Positions 15,793-26,868 are shown, counted from the first letter of the stretch. The stretch is DNA of 64,000 bases from Clostridium acetireducens DSM 10703 (GCF_001758365.1 NZ_LZFO01000003.1:47861-111860), one strand, 5' to 3'. Notes: generated from the letters alone by a model not told the origin. Made by a program: numbers and translations.

Positions 15793-18700
15793 TTACCCTT
15801 TAATATCAACCTTTGCAATTATTACAGTTTGTGTATTCTTAGCTGTAATAATTTCTTTTATCATAACATCATGATCAATGTACTTCCTTAGATCAATTCC
15901 TGAAGACAGTGTTTCCCTTTCCTTTATGCTCATATTTCCATCAATCCCGAGCCAGTTACGTTCATTTACAAATAGCTTATAGCTCTTTCCAAGCATTTCA
16001 TCTGCAACTTCTTCTGCCTTCCCTTTTTCAACACCCATAATTGTAATTTTTAAATCTTCAATATCAGGAAGTTCTTCCTTCTCTTTTCTTATATATTCTT
16101 CAGGAATACTCATATCCTTTTCTTCATCAAAATTTAATGGATACTCTCCATCGAAAACCTGTGTCTTGTAATATTCCCCCAGCCATTCAAAGACATCCTC
16201 TTCTTTGGAATCAGCCTTTACTACATAGATTTTTTCATTGTCTTCATGCATTTTAATATTGTGAAGAATGCCTTCGGGAGCAACAATCCAACAGAAAGAA
16301 TAGTTATCATTTTGATTATTATACTTTGTATTTATATAAGTCATACGAACAGAAGCCGTTGCCAATAATGACGGACAACCGCATATTTTTTCTGCATCCA
16401 TTCGTGTCTTTTCATATAGATCTTTGAACTTCTGGTCTACAATAGCTCTCTCTCGTTTATATTTATCATCACTGGAATATGGATTGATTCTTGATTTCAA
16501 TATAGCCAATGTCCTGTTTTCCTGTATAAAGTGGGAATATACATCATCTAAATCTTCAATAACTTTCTGCACTACTTCCCCATCTAATTCGGGGTTCATT
16601 AAATAGTTGTAGATATTTTCAAACCGCTGAGCCTTGATTTTTCGATTGGTATCTTCCCTCATCACTCTATTAACATATTCTTTGAACTGCTGAATCCTAT
16701 CAGCAAAAAAATCCAATGCAGATTTCGTGGAATAATCTTTATTAAACTCATTACCATCTTTATAGAACATAAACTGTGGCTTTTTACGGAACTTCAACTT
16801 GATTACTTCTGGTACCACTACTTGATCGAAAAGTCCAGATTTACTGGCATCTATCATTTTCCCTTGTAAATCTTTCATTATCGCATTGGGCAAAGCATAT
16901 TTTGATAAATCCCCTGCTTCATTGGCTACATTTTCAATTGCAGTGTTGATATCTGTTATTGCACCAGTCTTATCCTCGGAGTCAAGAATAAATTGGATTA
17001 CATTTTCTTTATTCCATTCTTTACTAGGTGCAGTGGCTTTATCTTCATCATTCACCTGTACCAATGATGAAACAACATAATCTTCAATAGTCACAATATC
17101 TTTATCAGGGAATCTGGTATCAAAATGCTCTTGCAGGCTTTGATTGATAATTTCTAGCATGTTTTTCCCGAAGTTTTCACTTTCTTCTCTTTTAACTACA
17201 TAGTTATAATTCTGTAAGTATTCAATTTTAGTGTCCTTTAGGTTGTAATCGGTAGAAAGTACAAATAATTCGTCCCCATCTCTGTCGCAGCCCCCTAGCC
17301 TATCAGGTTCAGTACCTAGTGGCATCTGAATGATATTATCTAGGTGATTTATAAACTCTAAGTCCTCGCCTTGATAGTCTACAAACTCCACCTTTGCAAT
17401 TTCAGAGTAGCTCATAATTGGATTTCTTGCCAGTAAACTTCTGCCTGCGATTTTTCCCCCACAATAAAATTGTTTCTTGTCAAGGAAGCCTGAATACTCC
17501 CACTGCTCTTTATTTTCAGCACCAGCATATCTTAAAAATGCAAGTACATCCTGTGTGACATAAAGGTATTTACCCTTAACATAGAATCTGCCCATGCACA
17601 TATCATCAAGCTTTTTATTAATGACATCTTTAATGGTCTGAATCACTTTACGGTCAAAGACCATTTTCTTATTAATATGAATTGCTTTAATAGCATCAGC
17701 ACATTCTTTTGCAAGATTGGTATCGGCATTTTCTTTTTGTATAAGATTTAAGAAGGTTTCAATATATTTAATATCCTGCCAGTCTATCTCATCCTTACGG
17801 TAAATGCTCAATACCTTATGTATAACATCCCCTTGAACATTAGATAAAGCAAGCAAATCCAATCTATTTATATTAAGAGCCAACCACAACTGGTATGTTG
17901 CCCTTCTGAATTCTTCTTCCACAGGCTTTGCAAAGTTAGCAATGCCAATAACATCGTATCCATACTTAATAAGCAAGTTTTTGTATTCCTTAATACTCTG
18001 AAATAACCATTCTTTCTTCTCGGAGCCTTCTTCTTTTAGTCCTGTAACATTCAGCTTCGCTTTAAAAGTCGATTCAGTAGTAAGGATATCAATATCATCT
18101 ACTTTGTAAGCTTGTCCCCACATATCATAGATGTATTCAATGTTATGCTTTTTATAATATGCCTTAAAGTCTACAACAGGGAAAAATCCCTTAATAGCAG
18201 GTAAACGAAGTTGATATCCTGTAATAGGGTATTCTGTTTTTAAGAACTTCTCAAACTTCTCCCCTAGCTCTTTTGATACTATACCCATACCATCAAATAC
18301 ATTTTCCATACATTTATGATTCTTATCTGTTACTACCTGAAGTCCCGTTGACCATTCAGTAATAGGAATCTCCTTTGTTTCATCTTCACCTATTTCATCA
18401 GTCTGCTCTTCTATATATAATGCATAATACTTTGCCTTCGTATCAACATATATTCTTGCTTTTGGATTCTCTAGTTCTTCTTCCTTTACCTTTCGACCTG
18501 CTTCTTTCCATTGACTAACGGTTTTATATGATGATTTCTTCCGATTCTTCTTGTCCTGCTTTTCAATGGTACAGTCATCGGCATTTACTAATTCAGATCC
18601 AGCTTTGACTTTTTTATAATACTCCTTATCAGCTTCAATCCAAGCCATTAGTTCCCCGTACTGTTTTTCTTCATCTAGAGTCCGAGCATAAGGTTTAATG

Positions 18701-19293
18701 ATATTTACATCTTCAAATACAGGTACTTCACAGTCAGGAATAATGCAAATACCAAGTTTCTTCATATCTACTGGAATTGAATAAACATCCGTTGTAGTCA
18801 AAGCATTTCGTGTAAGATTTTTTGATATAGTACATTTCTGTGGCTCAATACCGATAGAAACATACTCTTTCAATGGTTCAAGATATTTCTTCAAGACAAA
18901 CATCTGTCTACATTCTTTATTCTGTGAACCTGAAAGCACATTATCAATAAAAACAAAATGTCCCTTTGGCTCTGCTACATAAAAGCCTTCATTAAGCAAT
19001 TTATTCAGTTTAGCAGTCTCTTCCTTATCCCTGCTCCTACCTGTTTCTAATGTAATGATAGGAATGAAATTCTTCCTTACCTTTATCTCATTACCATTCT
19101 CATCTGTTTTATATTCAACGGTGCCGTCATATTTGCGACCCATTATTTTCTCATTTAATATGTAAAACATCAGCGTTTCACTGGTATTCACTGCATCGTT
19201 TTTATCAAAATCCAGCATCAGCTTTCCATCAACTTCATTCAGTTGCTCAAGCTTGTACTGCCAGATATGATATTGACGTTTTCTAGTAGCCAT
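15793..19293 (-). CDS. YonO/RdRp-superfamily RNA polymerase-like protein (DbDGD motif)
   Basis: The 1166-aa protein carries GGCDRDGDELFVLS, with Asp at 670, 672 and 674. This is the DbDGD metal-binding signature of the double-psi beta-barrel RNA polymerases: cellular beta', eukaryotic RNAi RdRp (QDE-1) and phage SPbeta YonO. About 45 residues earlier is GKIAGRSLLARNPIMS followed by an I-x-x-V segment, matching the 'G-x-LV-x-RNP' block that precedes the motif in RdRps. The ~600-residue N-terminal region and the ~480-residue C-terminal region I cannot assign. YonO is a single-subunit DNA-dependent polymerase; whether this one copies DNA or RNA is not known. ATG at 19293 has AAAGGGGGATGGC upstream. 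Neighbours are PC4-like, helicase-like and DUF5659 genes. Confidence 0.75.
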   Translation of the reverse strand: MATRKRQYHIWQYKLEQLNEVDGKLMLDFDKNDAVNTSETLMFYILNEKIMGRKYDGTVEYKTDENGNEIKVRKNFIPIITLETGRSRDKEETAKLNKLLNEGFYVAEPKGHFVFIDNVLSGSQNKECRQMFVLKKYLEPLKEYVSIGIEPQKCTISKNLTRNALTTTDVYSIPVDMKKLGICIIPDCEVPVFEDVNIIKPYARTLDEEKQYGELMAWIEADKEYYKKVKAGSELVNADDCTIEKQDKKNRKKSSYKTVSQWKEAGRKVKEEELENPKARIYVDTKAKYYALYIEEQTDEIGEDETKEIPITEWSTGLQVVTDKNHKCMENVFDGMGIVSKELGEKFEKFLKTEYPITGYQLRLPAIKGFFPVVDFKAYYKKHNIEYIYDMWGQAYKVDDIDILTTESTFKAKLNVTGLKEEGSEKKEWLFQSIKEYKNLLIKYGYDVIGIANFAKPVEEEFRRATYQLWLALNINRLDLLALSNVQGDVIHKVLSIYRKDEIDWQDIKYIETFLNLIQKENADTNLAKECADAIKAIHINKKMVFDRKVIQTIKDVINKKLDDMCMGRFYVKGKYLYVTQDVLAFLRYAGAENKEQWEYSGFLDKKQFYCGGKIAGRSLLARNPIMSYSEIAKVEFVDYQGEDLEFINHLDNIIQMPLGTEPDRLGGCDRDGDELFVLSTDYNLKDTKIEYLQNYNYVVKREESENFGKNMLEIINQSLQEHFDTRFPDKDIVTIEDYVVSSLVQVNDEDKATAPSKEWNKENVIQFILDSEDKTGAITDINTAIENVANEAGDLSKYALPNAIMKDLQGKMIDASKSGLFDQVVVPEVIKLKFRKKPQFMFYKDGNEFNKDYSTKSALDFFADRIQQFKEYVNRVMREDTNRKIKAQRFENIYNYLMNPELDGEVVQKVIEDLDDVYSHFIQENRTLAILKSRINPYSSDDKYKRERAIVDQKFKDLYEKTRMDAEKICGCPSLLATASVRMTYINTKYNNQNDNYSFCWIVAPEGILHNIKMHEDNEKIYVVKADSKEEDVFEWLGEYYKTQVFDGEYPLNFDEEKDMSIPEEYIRKEKEELPDIEDLKITIMGVEKGKAEEVADEMLGKSYKLFVNERNWLGIDGNMSIKERETLSSGIDLRKYIDHDVMIKEIITAKNTQTVIIAKVDIKG

Positions 19294-19377
19294 GCCATCC
19301 CCCTTTCTACCAACCTTAAGGTAAAAACTGTATTGACCCTCATAATAAAGGTGCCGTAAGCTATGCTTCGGCTTTTG

Positions 19378-20088
19378 TTACTTGTCATTCAAACTGGTAT
19401 AATCAGCTCTGAAATAAACTTTAAATTCACCAATACTAAAATTGTATTCTTTTAATAATTTCATAATAAGGTTTCTTATTGCATTACCACTTTGATTTAT
19501 TTCCACATATATTTTATCGGCAACTTTTCTTGGCTTTCTCATATCATCAGGATTTGTTGAAAAGTACTTATTCTTTTTTCCGTTCATTGTTTTCTTATTT
19601 TCAAAACCCATAAACTTCTTTTCATCAATTGTTAATAAGTATTCACAGGTTTTAATAAGCATATCTTGCCATGTTTTTACTTCTACAATATGTTGTTCAT
19701 TTAGCTTAAACCCGTAGGGTCTTTTATGAGTAAAGTTTTCATATAAAGTATGTTCACTATTATGGTCTACAATATATTCTGAATAATTGGGAATGATTTT
19801 CACTTCTGCCTCTTCATCTGTTTCTTCCTCTACGATAAGATCGTCAACATCAATCATCGATATTATTTCTTCTATTTTTTTCTCACAAACTCCGATATCT
19901 TCAGCCATACTTGAATAATATGGTATCTTATCATACTGCTTTTGCGAGAAAGATGTATTTATTTTTGTGCCGACTGCTTCAACAGTATCATTAATTACAA
20001 CCCTTAAAAGCTCTAAGCTTTCCATTATATCGATTGCCTTATCAGGAAACTCTTCTTTTATTCGCTTAACCAGCTCTTGATAATCCAT
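19378..20088 (-). CDS. Unknown 236-aa protein upstream of the polymerase
   Basis: The N-terminal half is helical and acidic (a VDDLIVEEETDEEAEVK linker near residues 80-98). The C-terminal ~125 residues form a distinct domain (TLYENFTHKRPYGFKLNEQH, a WQDMLIKTCEYL helix, then a RKPRK-type basic region and FKVYFRADY). I recall this C-terminal domain attached to other bacterial proteins of unknown role, but cannot name it. The start at 20088 follows GGGGTGGGG. An imperfect hairpin (GCCG..AAGC/GCTT..GGC) lies in the gap to the polymerase gene at 19351-19372. Basic residues and context suggest nucleic-acid binding. Confidence 0.5.
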   Translation of the reverse strand: MDYQELVKRIKEEFPDKAIDIMESLELLRVVINDTVEAVGTKINTSFSQKQYDKIPYYSSMAEDIGVCEKKIEEIISMIDVDDLIVEEETDEEAEVKIIPNYSEYIVDHNSEHTLYENFTHKRPYGFKLNEQHIVEVKTWQDMLIKTCEYLLTIDEKKFMGFENKKTMNGKKNKYFSTNPDDMRKPRKVADKIYVEINQSGNAIRNLIMKLLKEYNFSIGEFKVYFRADYTSLNDK

Positions 20089-20108
20089 CAATTCCCCACC
20101 CCTGCATT

Positions 20109-20333
20109 CTAATCGAGATTTATATCATTTAAAATATTTCTTAATTCTTTTAATTCTTCTTTAGATAATGTAACACCCTTACCCATTTTTTCGTATTCAG
20201 GAGCCCAATCTCTTATATCATATTTAGCTTCTCTGCCATTCCAGCTAATCAAATTCAATTCTTTTGTCCAACCTTTGGAAGATTCCGAAAGGGTTCCTAA
20301 CTTTTCTTTAATTTCATATTTTATATCTGCCAT
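20109..20333 (-). CDS. PC4/YdbC-family ssDNA-binding protein
   Basis: The 74-aa protein matches the PC4 (transcription coactivator p15) family in its bacterial YdbC form: an N-terminal IKEKLGTLSESSKGWTKELN strand pair, SWNGREAKYDIRDWAPEY and a closing MGKGVTLSKEELKELRNIL helix. YdbC-like proteins are dimers that bind single-stranded DNA. The ATG at 20333 has GGAGAG upstream. It lies between the 81-aa coiled-coil gene and the 236-aa gene, two genes before the RNA polymerase-like protein. A ssDNA-binding PC4 protein next to a polymerase and a helicase-like ATPase fits a role in opening or protecting template DNA. Confidence 0.85.
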   Translation of the reverse strand: MADIKYEIKEKLGTLSESSKGWTKELNLISWNGREAKYDIRDWAPEYEKMGKGVTLSKEELKELRNILNDINLD

Positions 20334-20381
20334 ACTTTATCTCTCCAATCTACTTATTATCACTCATAATAACAAGTCATT

Positions 20382-20627
20382 CTATATTGATTTTTTGTCA
20401 AAAATATCACGCAAATTATCTTCGATCGATTCCTCTCCATACTCCACTTTATATATTAGTTCTGCTATCATCCTTTTTAATTGACCAATATTAGTAGCCA
20501 GATAACCATCCATCTGTGCTCTAGACAACTCATAGATCCTTCCTTGTTCCAGCTGATTAAGTTTATTTTTGATCTCCAATATTTCACGATTATATTTCTG
20601 AGTAATATCTATTTTCTTTTCAGGCAT
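20382..20627 (-). CDS. Small coiled-coil protein, 81 aa
   Basis: The function is unknown. Residues ~10-30 (YNREILEIKNKLNQLEQGRI) form a likely coiled coil, and the rest is helical and acidic. The ATG at 20627 has AGGAGGATTAAGAA upstream and lies 12 bases after the hsdR stop, so it is probably transcribed with the restriction genes and leads into the polymerase module. Confidence 0.6.
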   Translation of the reverse strand: MPEKKIDITQKYNREILEIKNKLNQLEQGRIYELSRAQMDGYLATNIGQLKRMIAELIYKVEYGEESIEDNLRDIFDKKSI

Positions 20628-20639
20628 TTCTTAATCCTC

Positions 20640-23600
20640 CTATCTCAAAATGTAATCTTGCTTTTCTTCCGCCACTTTATCATACTGGATGTCTTCTACA
20701 TTAACATTGCCACACATCTTTTCTGCCTGTCTCATAACAACTTTAAGTGCATTGTTTGCCTGTTCTGGTGGATAATCATATTTTTTAAGGAGTCTTTTTA
20801 TGATTCTTCTCATGCCTGCTTGAGCACTTTTTCTTACACTCCAGTCAATGGTAATGTTATTCTTAATAGCAAAAGTTAATTCTTGAGCAATCTTTTTTAA
20901 GGTCTCATCCTCCATAAACTCTTTCACAACCTCATCGGCTGTTAATGCGTCATAGAAAGCAATCTCATCTTCATTTAACCCTAAATCCTTCTCCTCTTCC
21001 CTTGCTTTTTTCATTTCGTGAGCCATCCTGATTAGTTCTTCTATAACCTCTGCATTGGTAATGGCTTGGTTTCTATATTTATTTAAGGCTTTTTTCAACT
21101 TCTCAGAAAATCTTTCGGATTTTACTAGATTTCTTTTTTCCATTGATTTAATATTGCCCTCTAATAACTTCTTAAGCATTTCCACTGCTAAGTTTTTATG
21201 TTTCATTTCTCTTACTTCATCTAAAAATTCCTCTGACAAAATAGAAACATCTGGTCTTTTCAGTCCCATTGCATCAAAAACATCAATGACATCTTCTGAA
21301 ATAATAGAACGCTCCAACATCTGATTTACTCTTGCTTCTATTTCTTTCTTAGACTTTTTAACCGCATCTTTTTCTTTTAACTTTGCTAAACTTGCCTTTA
21401 CTGCTTTGAAATAACTAACTTCCAATGCCTTTGCTTTCCCATCCTCAGTAGCTGCACATAAGGAGTGAGCCTTTGCCAATTCTACAGATATTTTTTTGAA
21501 TTCCTTTTGGTCTTCTTCTGGCTTTCCAAGAATAAAGTCCATACCGCCTGTAATTGCTCTGATTCTTTCTTTTTGAGATGTTCCCATATACTTGGAGTAA
21601 TCGAATCCATACATCATTCCTTGTAGTATTTCAAGTTTTTCAAGCATAATGGAAATGGCAACAGAAGTATCAATTCCTGTATTTTTCTTATCTCCATCTG
21701 TATATTCTTTTAGTGCATTCTTTAAGCTTTCTAAAATTCCTAGATAATCAACTACTACACCGCCTGATTTATCTTTGAATACCCTATTTACTCTCGCAAT
21801 CGCCTGCATAAGATTATGACCTTTCATAGGCTTATCAATATACATGGTATGCATAGAAGGCACATCAAAACCAGTAAGCCACATATCACGAACAATAACG
21901 ATTTTTAATTCATCAGCATTATCTTTCATTCTTTTCGCCAATGTATCTCTTCGTTGCTTTCCACCAACATGCTTTTGTAATCTTTCATTATCTGAGGCAC
22001 TTCCAGTCATGACTACTTTGATTTTCCCTTTATTTACATCATCATCATGCCAGTCAGGTCTTAGTTTAATAATCTCATCATAAAGGTCTACACAAATTCT
22101 TCGACTCATGCAAACAATCATGGCTTTACCATCTATGGTCTTAGACTTCTCTTCATAGTGATTTACAATATCTTCAGCAAGCTTTTTCACTCTATTTGGA
22201 GAACCGACAATGGCTTCTAACCTTGACCATTTGGTCTTGTTTTTTTCTCTTTCAAAATCCTCTTGACCCTCTGTAACTTCTTCAAATTCCTCATCAATTT
22301 TAATCAATTCTTCTTCATCGGTTTCCAGTTTAATGATCCTATTTTCATAGTAAATCTTCACAGTAGCTTCATCTTCCACTGCTCGTGTCATATCATAGGT
22401 ATCTATACAATGCCCAAATACAGCAGTTGTAGAACGATCTTCTAAGTCAATGGGTGTCCCTGTAAAACCGATAAATGAAGCATTCGGAAGAGCATCTCTT
22501 AAATATTTTGCATAGCCATATTTTACTTCACCTGTTTTCATATCCGTTTTAGCATCAAGTCCATATTGACTTCTATGGGCTTCATCGGCGATGATAATAA
22601 CATTTTTCCGTTGGGTAAGAGCAGGCATTTCCCCTTCTTCTGGTTTGAACTTTTGAATGGTAGTAAAAATAATGCCACCTGATTCTCGATCATTCAGCAA
22701 GTCAAACAGTCCATTGATTTCTTTTGAATTTTCCTTAGCTTGTTGTTTCTTTTGTTCATCGGTTAACTTTCTAACATCAGCCTGTTTGGGTGTCTGCCTT
22801 AATATATCCTGAGATTTTGCAAAAGTACTAAATAATTGGTCATCCAAATCATTTCTATCCGTAATCACCACAATAGTCGGATTGTTTAACTCCCTCACTA
22901 GTCCTGCTGTATAGAAAACCATAGAAAAGCTTTTTCCAGAACCTTGGGTATGCCAGATAACACCAATCTTTCTATCTCCATCTTCTCTAGTGGCTTCCTT
23001 TGTTTTTTCTATAGCTTTTTTTACAGCAAAATACTGGTGATATGCAGCTAGTATTTTAATAATTGTTTTCTTATCTCCAATTTTATTGCCATCAGCATCT
23101 TTCTCTTCTTCCTTTGATTCTTGGAACAGAAGAAAATTTTTAATAATATCAAGAAGTCGTTCCTTTGCAAGCATGCCATAAAACAAGACTTCATATTGTG
23201 GCTTGGATAATGGTTCAACAGTTTCTCCATCAATACTTCTCCAATTCATAAATCGTTCTTCATTAGAAGTAATGGTTCCTGCTTTGGCATTAATACCATC
23301 AGATAAGATACAGAAGGCATTATAGTTAAATAAAGATGGAATATCTCTTTTGTATGTTTGGATTTGATTATAGGCATTTTCAATCCCTACATTTTCATCG
23401 CTGGCTGACTTCAACTCAATGACTACTACTGGAATCCCATTTATAAATAAAATCAAGTCGGGTCTTCTTTCTTCGTTTTCAATAATGGTAAATTGATTCA
23501 CTACTAAGAATTCATTGTTACTTTTCTTTCCGTCCATATCATCAAAATCAATAATATAAGCCCGTTTCGTTCTAATGACGTTCTTTTCCTTATATGATAC

Positions 23601-23903
23601 TTCTATCCCTTCCACCAATAATTCATGAAAGTATCGGTTGTTTTCTTCTAGCATAGGACTGTTAAAAGTAATAATCTGCCGATAGGCATCCTCTAAAGCT
23701 TCAGCTGGTAAGTCTCTGTTAATTCTGAATAAAGCATCCTTTACTCTTTGTTCCAAAAATACTTCCCGATAATCTTTTCTTTCAGGATATTCCCCATCAC
23801 ATGAGATGTCAGGTGCAAATACATACTCATAACCTAATTCTTGTAAGATCTCTATGGCAGCCTCTTCTAAAAAATCTTCTGTAAAATTCTCGGATAAACT
23901 CAA
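20640..23903 (-). CDS. hsdR: Type I restriction endonuclease, motor subunit HsdR
   Basis: The 1087-aa protein has an N-terminal PD-(D/E)XK nuclease ([20 protein letters not shown], with Asp and Glu-x-Lys) and SF2 helicase motifs: Walker [16 protein letters not shown] in [12 protein letters not shown], motif [10 protein letters not shown] and an ARVNR motif VI. It is full-length. With HsdM2S it translocates DNA and cuts at a distance from unmodified sites. It starts with TTG at 23903 after AAGGGGGAAG. It is separated from hsdS by a 67-aa ORF and runs straight into the polymerase module. No frameshift is seen, so the system looks functional. Confidence 0.93.
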   Translation of the reverse strand: MSLSENFTEDFLEEAAIEILQELGYEYVFAPDISCDGEYPERKDYREVFLEQRVKDALFRINRDLPAEALEDAYRQIITFNSPMLEENNRYFHELLVEGIEVSYKEKNVIRTKRAYIIDFDDMDGKKSNNEFLVVNQFTIIENEERRPDLILFINGIPVVVIELKSASDENVGIENAYNQIQTYKRDIPSLFNYNAFCILSDGINAKAGTITSNEERFMNWRSIDGETVEPLSKPQYEVLFYGMLAKERLLDIIKNFLLFQESKEEEKDADGNKIGDKKTIIKILAAYHQYFAVKKAIEKTKEATREDGDRKIGVIWHTQGSGKSFSMVFYTAGLVRELNNPTIVVITDRNDLDDQLFSTFAKSQDILRQTPKQADVRKLTDEQKKQQAKENSKEINGLFDLLNDRESGGIIFTTIQKFKPEEGEMPALTQRKNVIIIADEAHRSQYGLDAKTDMKTGEVKYGYAKYLRDALPNASFIGFTGTPIDLEDRSTTAVFGHCIDTYDMTRAVEDEATVKIYYENRIIKLETDEEELIKIDEEFEEVTEGQEDFEREKNKTKWSRLEAIVGSPNRVKKLAEDIVNHYEEKSKTIDGKAMIVCMSRRICVDLYDEIIKLRPDWHDDDVNKGKIKVVMTGSASDNERLQKHVGGKQRRDTLAKRMKDNADELKIVIVRDMWLTGFDVPSMHTMYIDKPMKGHNLMQAIARVNRVFKDKSGGVVVDYLGILESLKNALKEYTDGDKKNTGIDTSVAISIMLEKLEILQGMMYGFDYSKYMGTSQKERIRAITGGMDFILGKPEEDQKEFKKISVELAKAHSLCAATEDGKAKALEVSYFKAVKASLAKLKEKDAVKKSKKEIEARVNQMLERSIISEDVIDVFDAMGLKRPDVSILSEEFLDEVREMKHKNLAVEMLKKLLEGNIKSMEKRNLVKSERFSEKLKKALNKYRNQAITNAEVIEELIRMAHEMKKAREEEKDLGLNEDEIAFYDALTADEVVKEFMEDETLKKIAQELTFAIKNNITIDWSVRKSAQAGMRRIIKRLLKKYDYPPEQANNALKVVMRQAEKMCGNVNVEDIQYDKVAEEKQDYILR

Positions 23904-23928
23904 GCTTCTTCCCCCTTTCGAACTCCAA

Positions 23929-24132
23929 TTATTTAAAAAGTTTTTTAATCAGTTTAAAAATATCAAAAGATGTTTTGTTATACACCTTATTATACGCATA
24001 CTTCTTAGGATTTCTAAGCCAACCCCAACCTCTAGGCATTTTTAGTCCTGCTCTATGGACAACTTGTCTTTTTATGCTTGTTCTAACAGATATTCGTTTC
24101 TTTAAACTTGGTTTTCTCATTCCAAATTTCAT
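23929..24132 (-). CDS. Small basic protein between hsdS and hsdR, 67 aa
   Basis: The protein is rich in Lys and Arg and ends with [21 protein letters not shown] recognise the YNKVYN-type ending from short basic ORFs that recur in Firmicutes genomes and mobile elements, function unknown. Its ATG overlaps the hsdS stop (ATGA), so it is translationally coupled. It may bind nucleic acid; a restriction role is not shown. Confidence 0.55.
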   Translation of the reverse strand: MKFGMRKPSLKKRISVRTSIKRQVVHRAGLKMPRGWGWLRNPKKYAYNKVYNKTSFDIFKLIKKLFK

Positions 24133-25361
24133 GATACTTCACCTTCTTCATCAAGAGGTACTCTGATTTCTCCTGACATGAGTTTTGGAAGGAGTGTGTC
24201 TCTTAAATTTATTAAATTTGAATTTTCATCAAGCCTAGAATTAACCAACTCATACAATTTACCAACCAACTCTTCATATTGATTTAATATACTTTTATAC
24301 GGAATAAGAATTCTTACATTTTTGATATCAGTTTGGGTTATTAAAGGTTGTGTAGACCCTCTATTTAAAGAAGCATAATCAATTAACCCTAATAGTTGAT
24401 GAACATATTCGTAATACTCCGATTTAATAACCAATGTATTATCTGATGCCCATACTTTGTCTTTAAATCGTTGAACAACTCCATGTGTTCCAACTCTTCC
24501 AATTATAATAATTGGTTCAAAATAATTGTATTCTTTAACATAGCCCATAGTTGAACTTGCACCAATAAGAGGTATTACAAACTCTTCATATGGCTCCTTA
24601 GATTTCTTTTTAGGTCTTTTACCACTTGAAATACTAATAATATCTCCTAACACACCAACTTCCCACCCCCTAGGAATCATCCCAAGTTCACTTTCAACCA
24701 TTTCTCCACCACTGGATTTATAGGGTTCTCCATCCTCATTTGGAAATTCAAAATCTACAAACCATTGTTTAAAAATTGCTTGTGCCATGTTTTCAAGGGT
24801 TTTATTGATTTGGTTGTTGACTTCGATTTTATCGTCCAGAGTTGAGAGGATATGGGCGATGGCTTTTTGTTCATTTAAAGGTGGTATAGGTATTTTAAAC
24901 TCTTTTACAACTTTTCCTGATACTTCTTTAAAAGTAGATCCACCTGCAATACTTTCAATTTCATTCTTCTTAGCTTTTAACATATAAAACAAAAACTCAT
25001 TACTAGAATACTTTTTATCACATATAATATTTTTGAATCCTTGGTTTGTACATAATTCCTTTCGTGCAATTGCTAAATATCCAATTGGTGCTCTTGAGCT
25101 AAACAAAACTGTACCTTTTGGTAGGAGTTTTGCACTTGAATTCTTCAAGCCTAATTCCGTTATACTTCTTTCTCCTACTTCTATGTATCTTTCAGTAAAG
25201 CTCGATAAATCTTTTGGTGTTATCCAAGAAATGTTTCCATCCCAATAAGAATCTTCCTTAGTCTTAGGAGTTCCTCCACTTACAACCTCACCAATTTCTT
25301 GAATCATTTTTACATCCCATTCAACAGGTATTTTCCCAATCTCCGTATATTTAAAACTCAT
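24129..25361 (-). CDS. hsdS: Type I restriction specificity subunit HsdS
   Basis: The 410-aa protein holds two target-recognition domains, each followed by a conserved helical spacer. TRD1 covers ~5-150 and ends [20 protein letters not shown]; the central helix ([19 protein letters not shown]) leads to TRD2 (~220-360) and a final helix with [14 protein letters not shown]. Each TRD binds half of a bipartite target. The start at 25361 is preceded by GGGGG; it overlaps the hsdM stop by 11 bases. There is only one hsdS and no nearby inverted copies or recombinase, so no sign of phase variation. Confidence 0.92.
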   Translation of the reverse strand: MSFKYTEIGKIPVEWDVKMIQEIGEVVSGGTPKTKEDSYWDGNISWITPKDLSSFTERYIEVGERSITELGLKNSSAKLLPKGTVLFSSRAPIGYLAIARKELCTNQGFKNIICDKKYSSNEFLFYMLKAKKNEIESIAGGSTFKEVSGKVVKEFKIPIPPLNEQKAIAHILSTLDDKIEVNNQINKTLENMAQAIFKQWFVDFEFPNEDGEPYKSSGGEMVESELGMIPRGWEVGVLGDIISISSGKRPKKKSKEPYEEFVIPLIGASSTMGYVKEYNYFEPIIIIGRVGTHGVVQRFKDKVWASDNTLVIKSEYYEYVHQLLGLIDYASLNRGSTQPLITQTDIKNVRILIPYKSILNQYEELVGKLYELVNSRLDENSNLINLRDTLLPKLMSGEIRVPLDEEGEVS

Positions 25362-26868
25362 ACCCAATACCCCCTAGATTCTTTCTGATCTCATCTTCTA
25401 ACTTTCGGGATTTAGCAAAGAGTTCCACTAACTCTGCTGTCATACTCTCCATTTTTTCATCGAATGGGATACCATCATCTTCTATATCTTCAATTCCTAC
25501 ATATCTTCCTGGAGTTAATACATATTCATGCTCTCTTACGTCTTCAAGCTTCGCTGATTTACAGAAACCTTTTATATCTTCATAACTACCATCAACATTT
25601 CTCCACTGATGATAGGTATCTGCAATCTTTTTAATATCCTCTTCATTTAATTCCCTATGTCTTCTATCTATCATTTCTCCTAAATGTCTGGCATCGATAA
25701 AAAGTATTTCATGCTCTCTGCTTCTAAACTTTGGATTATCTTTTTTGTTTCTATTTAATATCCATAATGAAACTGGTATTCCTGTAGAATAAAACAACTT
25801 ATCAGGCAATGCTACAATAGCATCAACCTTATCATCTTCTAATAGATTTTTTCTGATTTCTCCTTCATTAGAGGTATTGGAACTCAATGCTCCATTAGCA
25901 AGTACAACCCCTGCTACACCATTTGGTGCAAGATGATAAACCATATGTTGAAGCCATGCATAGTTTGCATTTCCTGTTGGTGGTGTTCCATATTTCCATC
26001 TCACATCATCTGTTAATTTATCTCCACCCCAATCACTAATATTGAAAGGTGGATTTGCTAAGATATAGTCTGCTTTCAATGTTTTATGCAAATCATTATG
26101 GAAGGTGTCATCATGGTGATCTCCTAGATTACTATCTAAACCTCTGATGGCAAGATTCATTTTGCAAAGCTTCCATGTGGTTGAATTTAATTCTTGACCA
26201 TATATTGAAAGGTTTTCTATTTTTCCTTGATGTTCTTCAACAAACTTCTCACTTTGAACGAACATTCCACCTGAACCACAACAAGGGTCATAGATTCTAC
26301 CTTGATAGGGTTCTATCATTTCAACTAAAGTCTTAACAACACTGGTAGGCGTGTAGAACTCTCCACCACCTTTTCCTTCAGCACTAGCAAATTTGCCTAA
26401 GAAGTATTCGTATACTCTGCCAAGTAAATCTTTTTCTCCATTTTGATGAAGTCTTATTGTAGAAATTAAATCTATAAGTTCTCCAAGCCTTCTTTTATCA
26501 AGCTCTGGTCTTGCATATCTTTTATCCAACACACCTTTTAAGGTTGGATTTTCTTTTTCAATTAAAATCATTGCATCATCAATATATTGTCCTACTTTAG
26601 GGTCTTTGGCATTGTCTTTAATATAATCCCATCTTGATTCTTTGGGAACCCAAAAGATATTCTCATAAGTGTATTCATCTCTGTCTTCTTCAAATCCATC
26701 TCCTTCTTCTAAAAGTTGATTATATTTTGTTTCAAATTTATCAGAGATGTATTTCAGAAAGAGCAACCCCAATACTACGTGTTTGTAATCACTGGCGTCC
26801 ATACTTCCTCTTAGTTTATCAGCTGCTTTCCATAGTGTTTCTTCAAATCCAATATTACCTGTTGACAT
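25351..26868 (-). CDS. hsdM: Type I DNA methyltransferase subunit HsdM
   Basis: The 505-aa protein starts with the HsdM N-terminal helical domain ([20 protein letters not shown]) and carries the SAM-binding motif [10 protein letters not shown] and the catalytic ANPPFN, of the gamma N6-adenine class. It methylates the site chosen by HsdS. The ATG at 26868 follows AAGGGAGGACAAAC. It lies 19 bases after the HTH gene and is the first enzyme gene of the operon, so modification is made before restriction. Confidence 0.94.
   Translation of the reverse strand: MSTGNIGFEETLWKAADKLRGSMDASDYKHVVLGLLFLKYISDKFETKYNQLLEEGDGFEEDRDEYTYENIFWVPKESRWDYIKDNAKDPKVGQYIDDAMILIEKENPTLKGVLDKRYARPELDKRRLGELIDLISTIRLHQNGEKDLLGRVYEYFLGKFASAEGKGGGEFYTPTSVVKTLVEMIEPYQGRIYDPCCGSGGMFVQSEKFVEEHQGKIENLSIYGQELNSTTWKLCKMNLAIRGLDSNLGDHHDDTFHNDLHKTLKADYILANPPFNISDWGGDKLTDDVRWKYGTPPTGNANYAWLQHMVYHLAPNGVAGVVLANGALSSNTSNEGEIRKNLLEDDKVDAIVALPDKLFYSTGIPVSLWILNRNKKDNPKFRSREHEILFIDARHLGEMIDRRHRELNEEDIKKIADTYHQWRNVDGSYEDIKGFCKSAKLEDVREHEYVLTPGRYVGIEDIEDDGIPFDEKMESMTAELVELFAKSRKLEDEIRKNLGGIGYEF

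Noticed and set aside
15793..19293. Possible DNA polymerase or reverse transcriptase
   Set aside because: No YxDD, family A/B polymerase or RT motifs are seen; DRDGD with a preceding RNP block fits the RdRp/YonO superfamily.
24129..25361. Phase-variable specificity locus
   Set aside because: There is only one hsdS, no truncated copies or inverted repeats next to it, and no recombinase within the operon.
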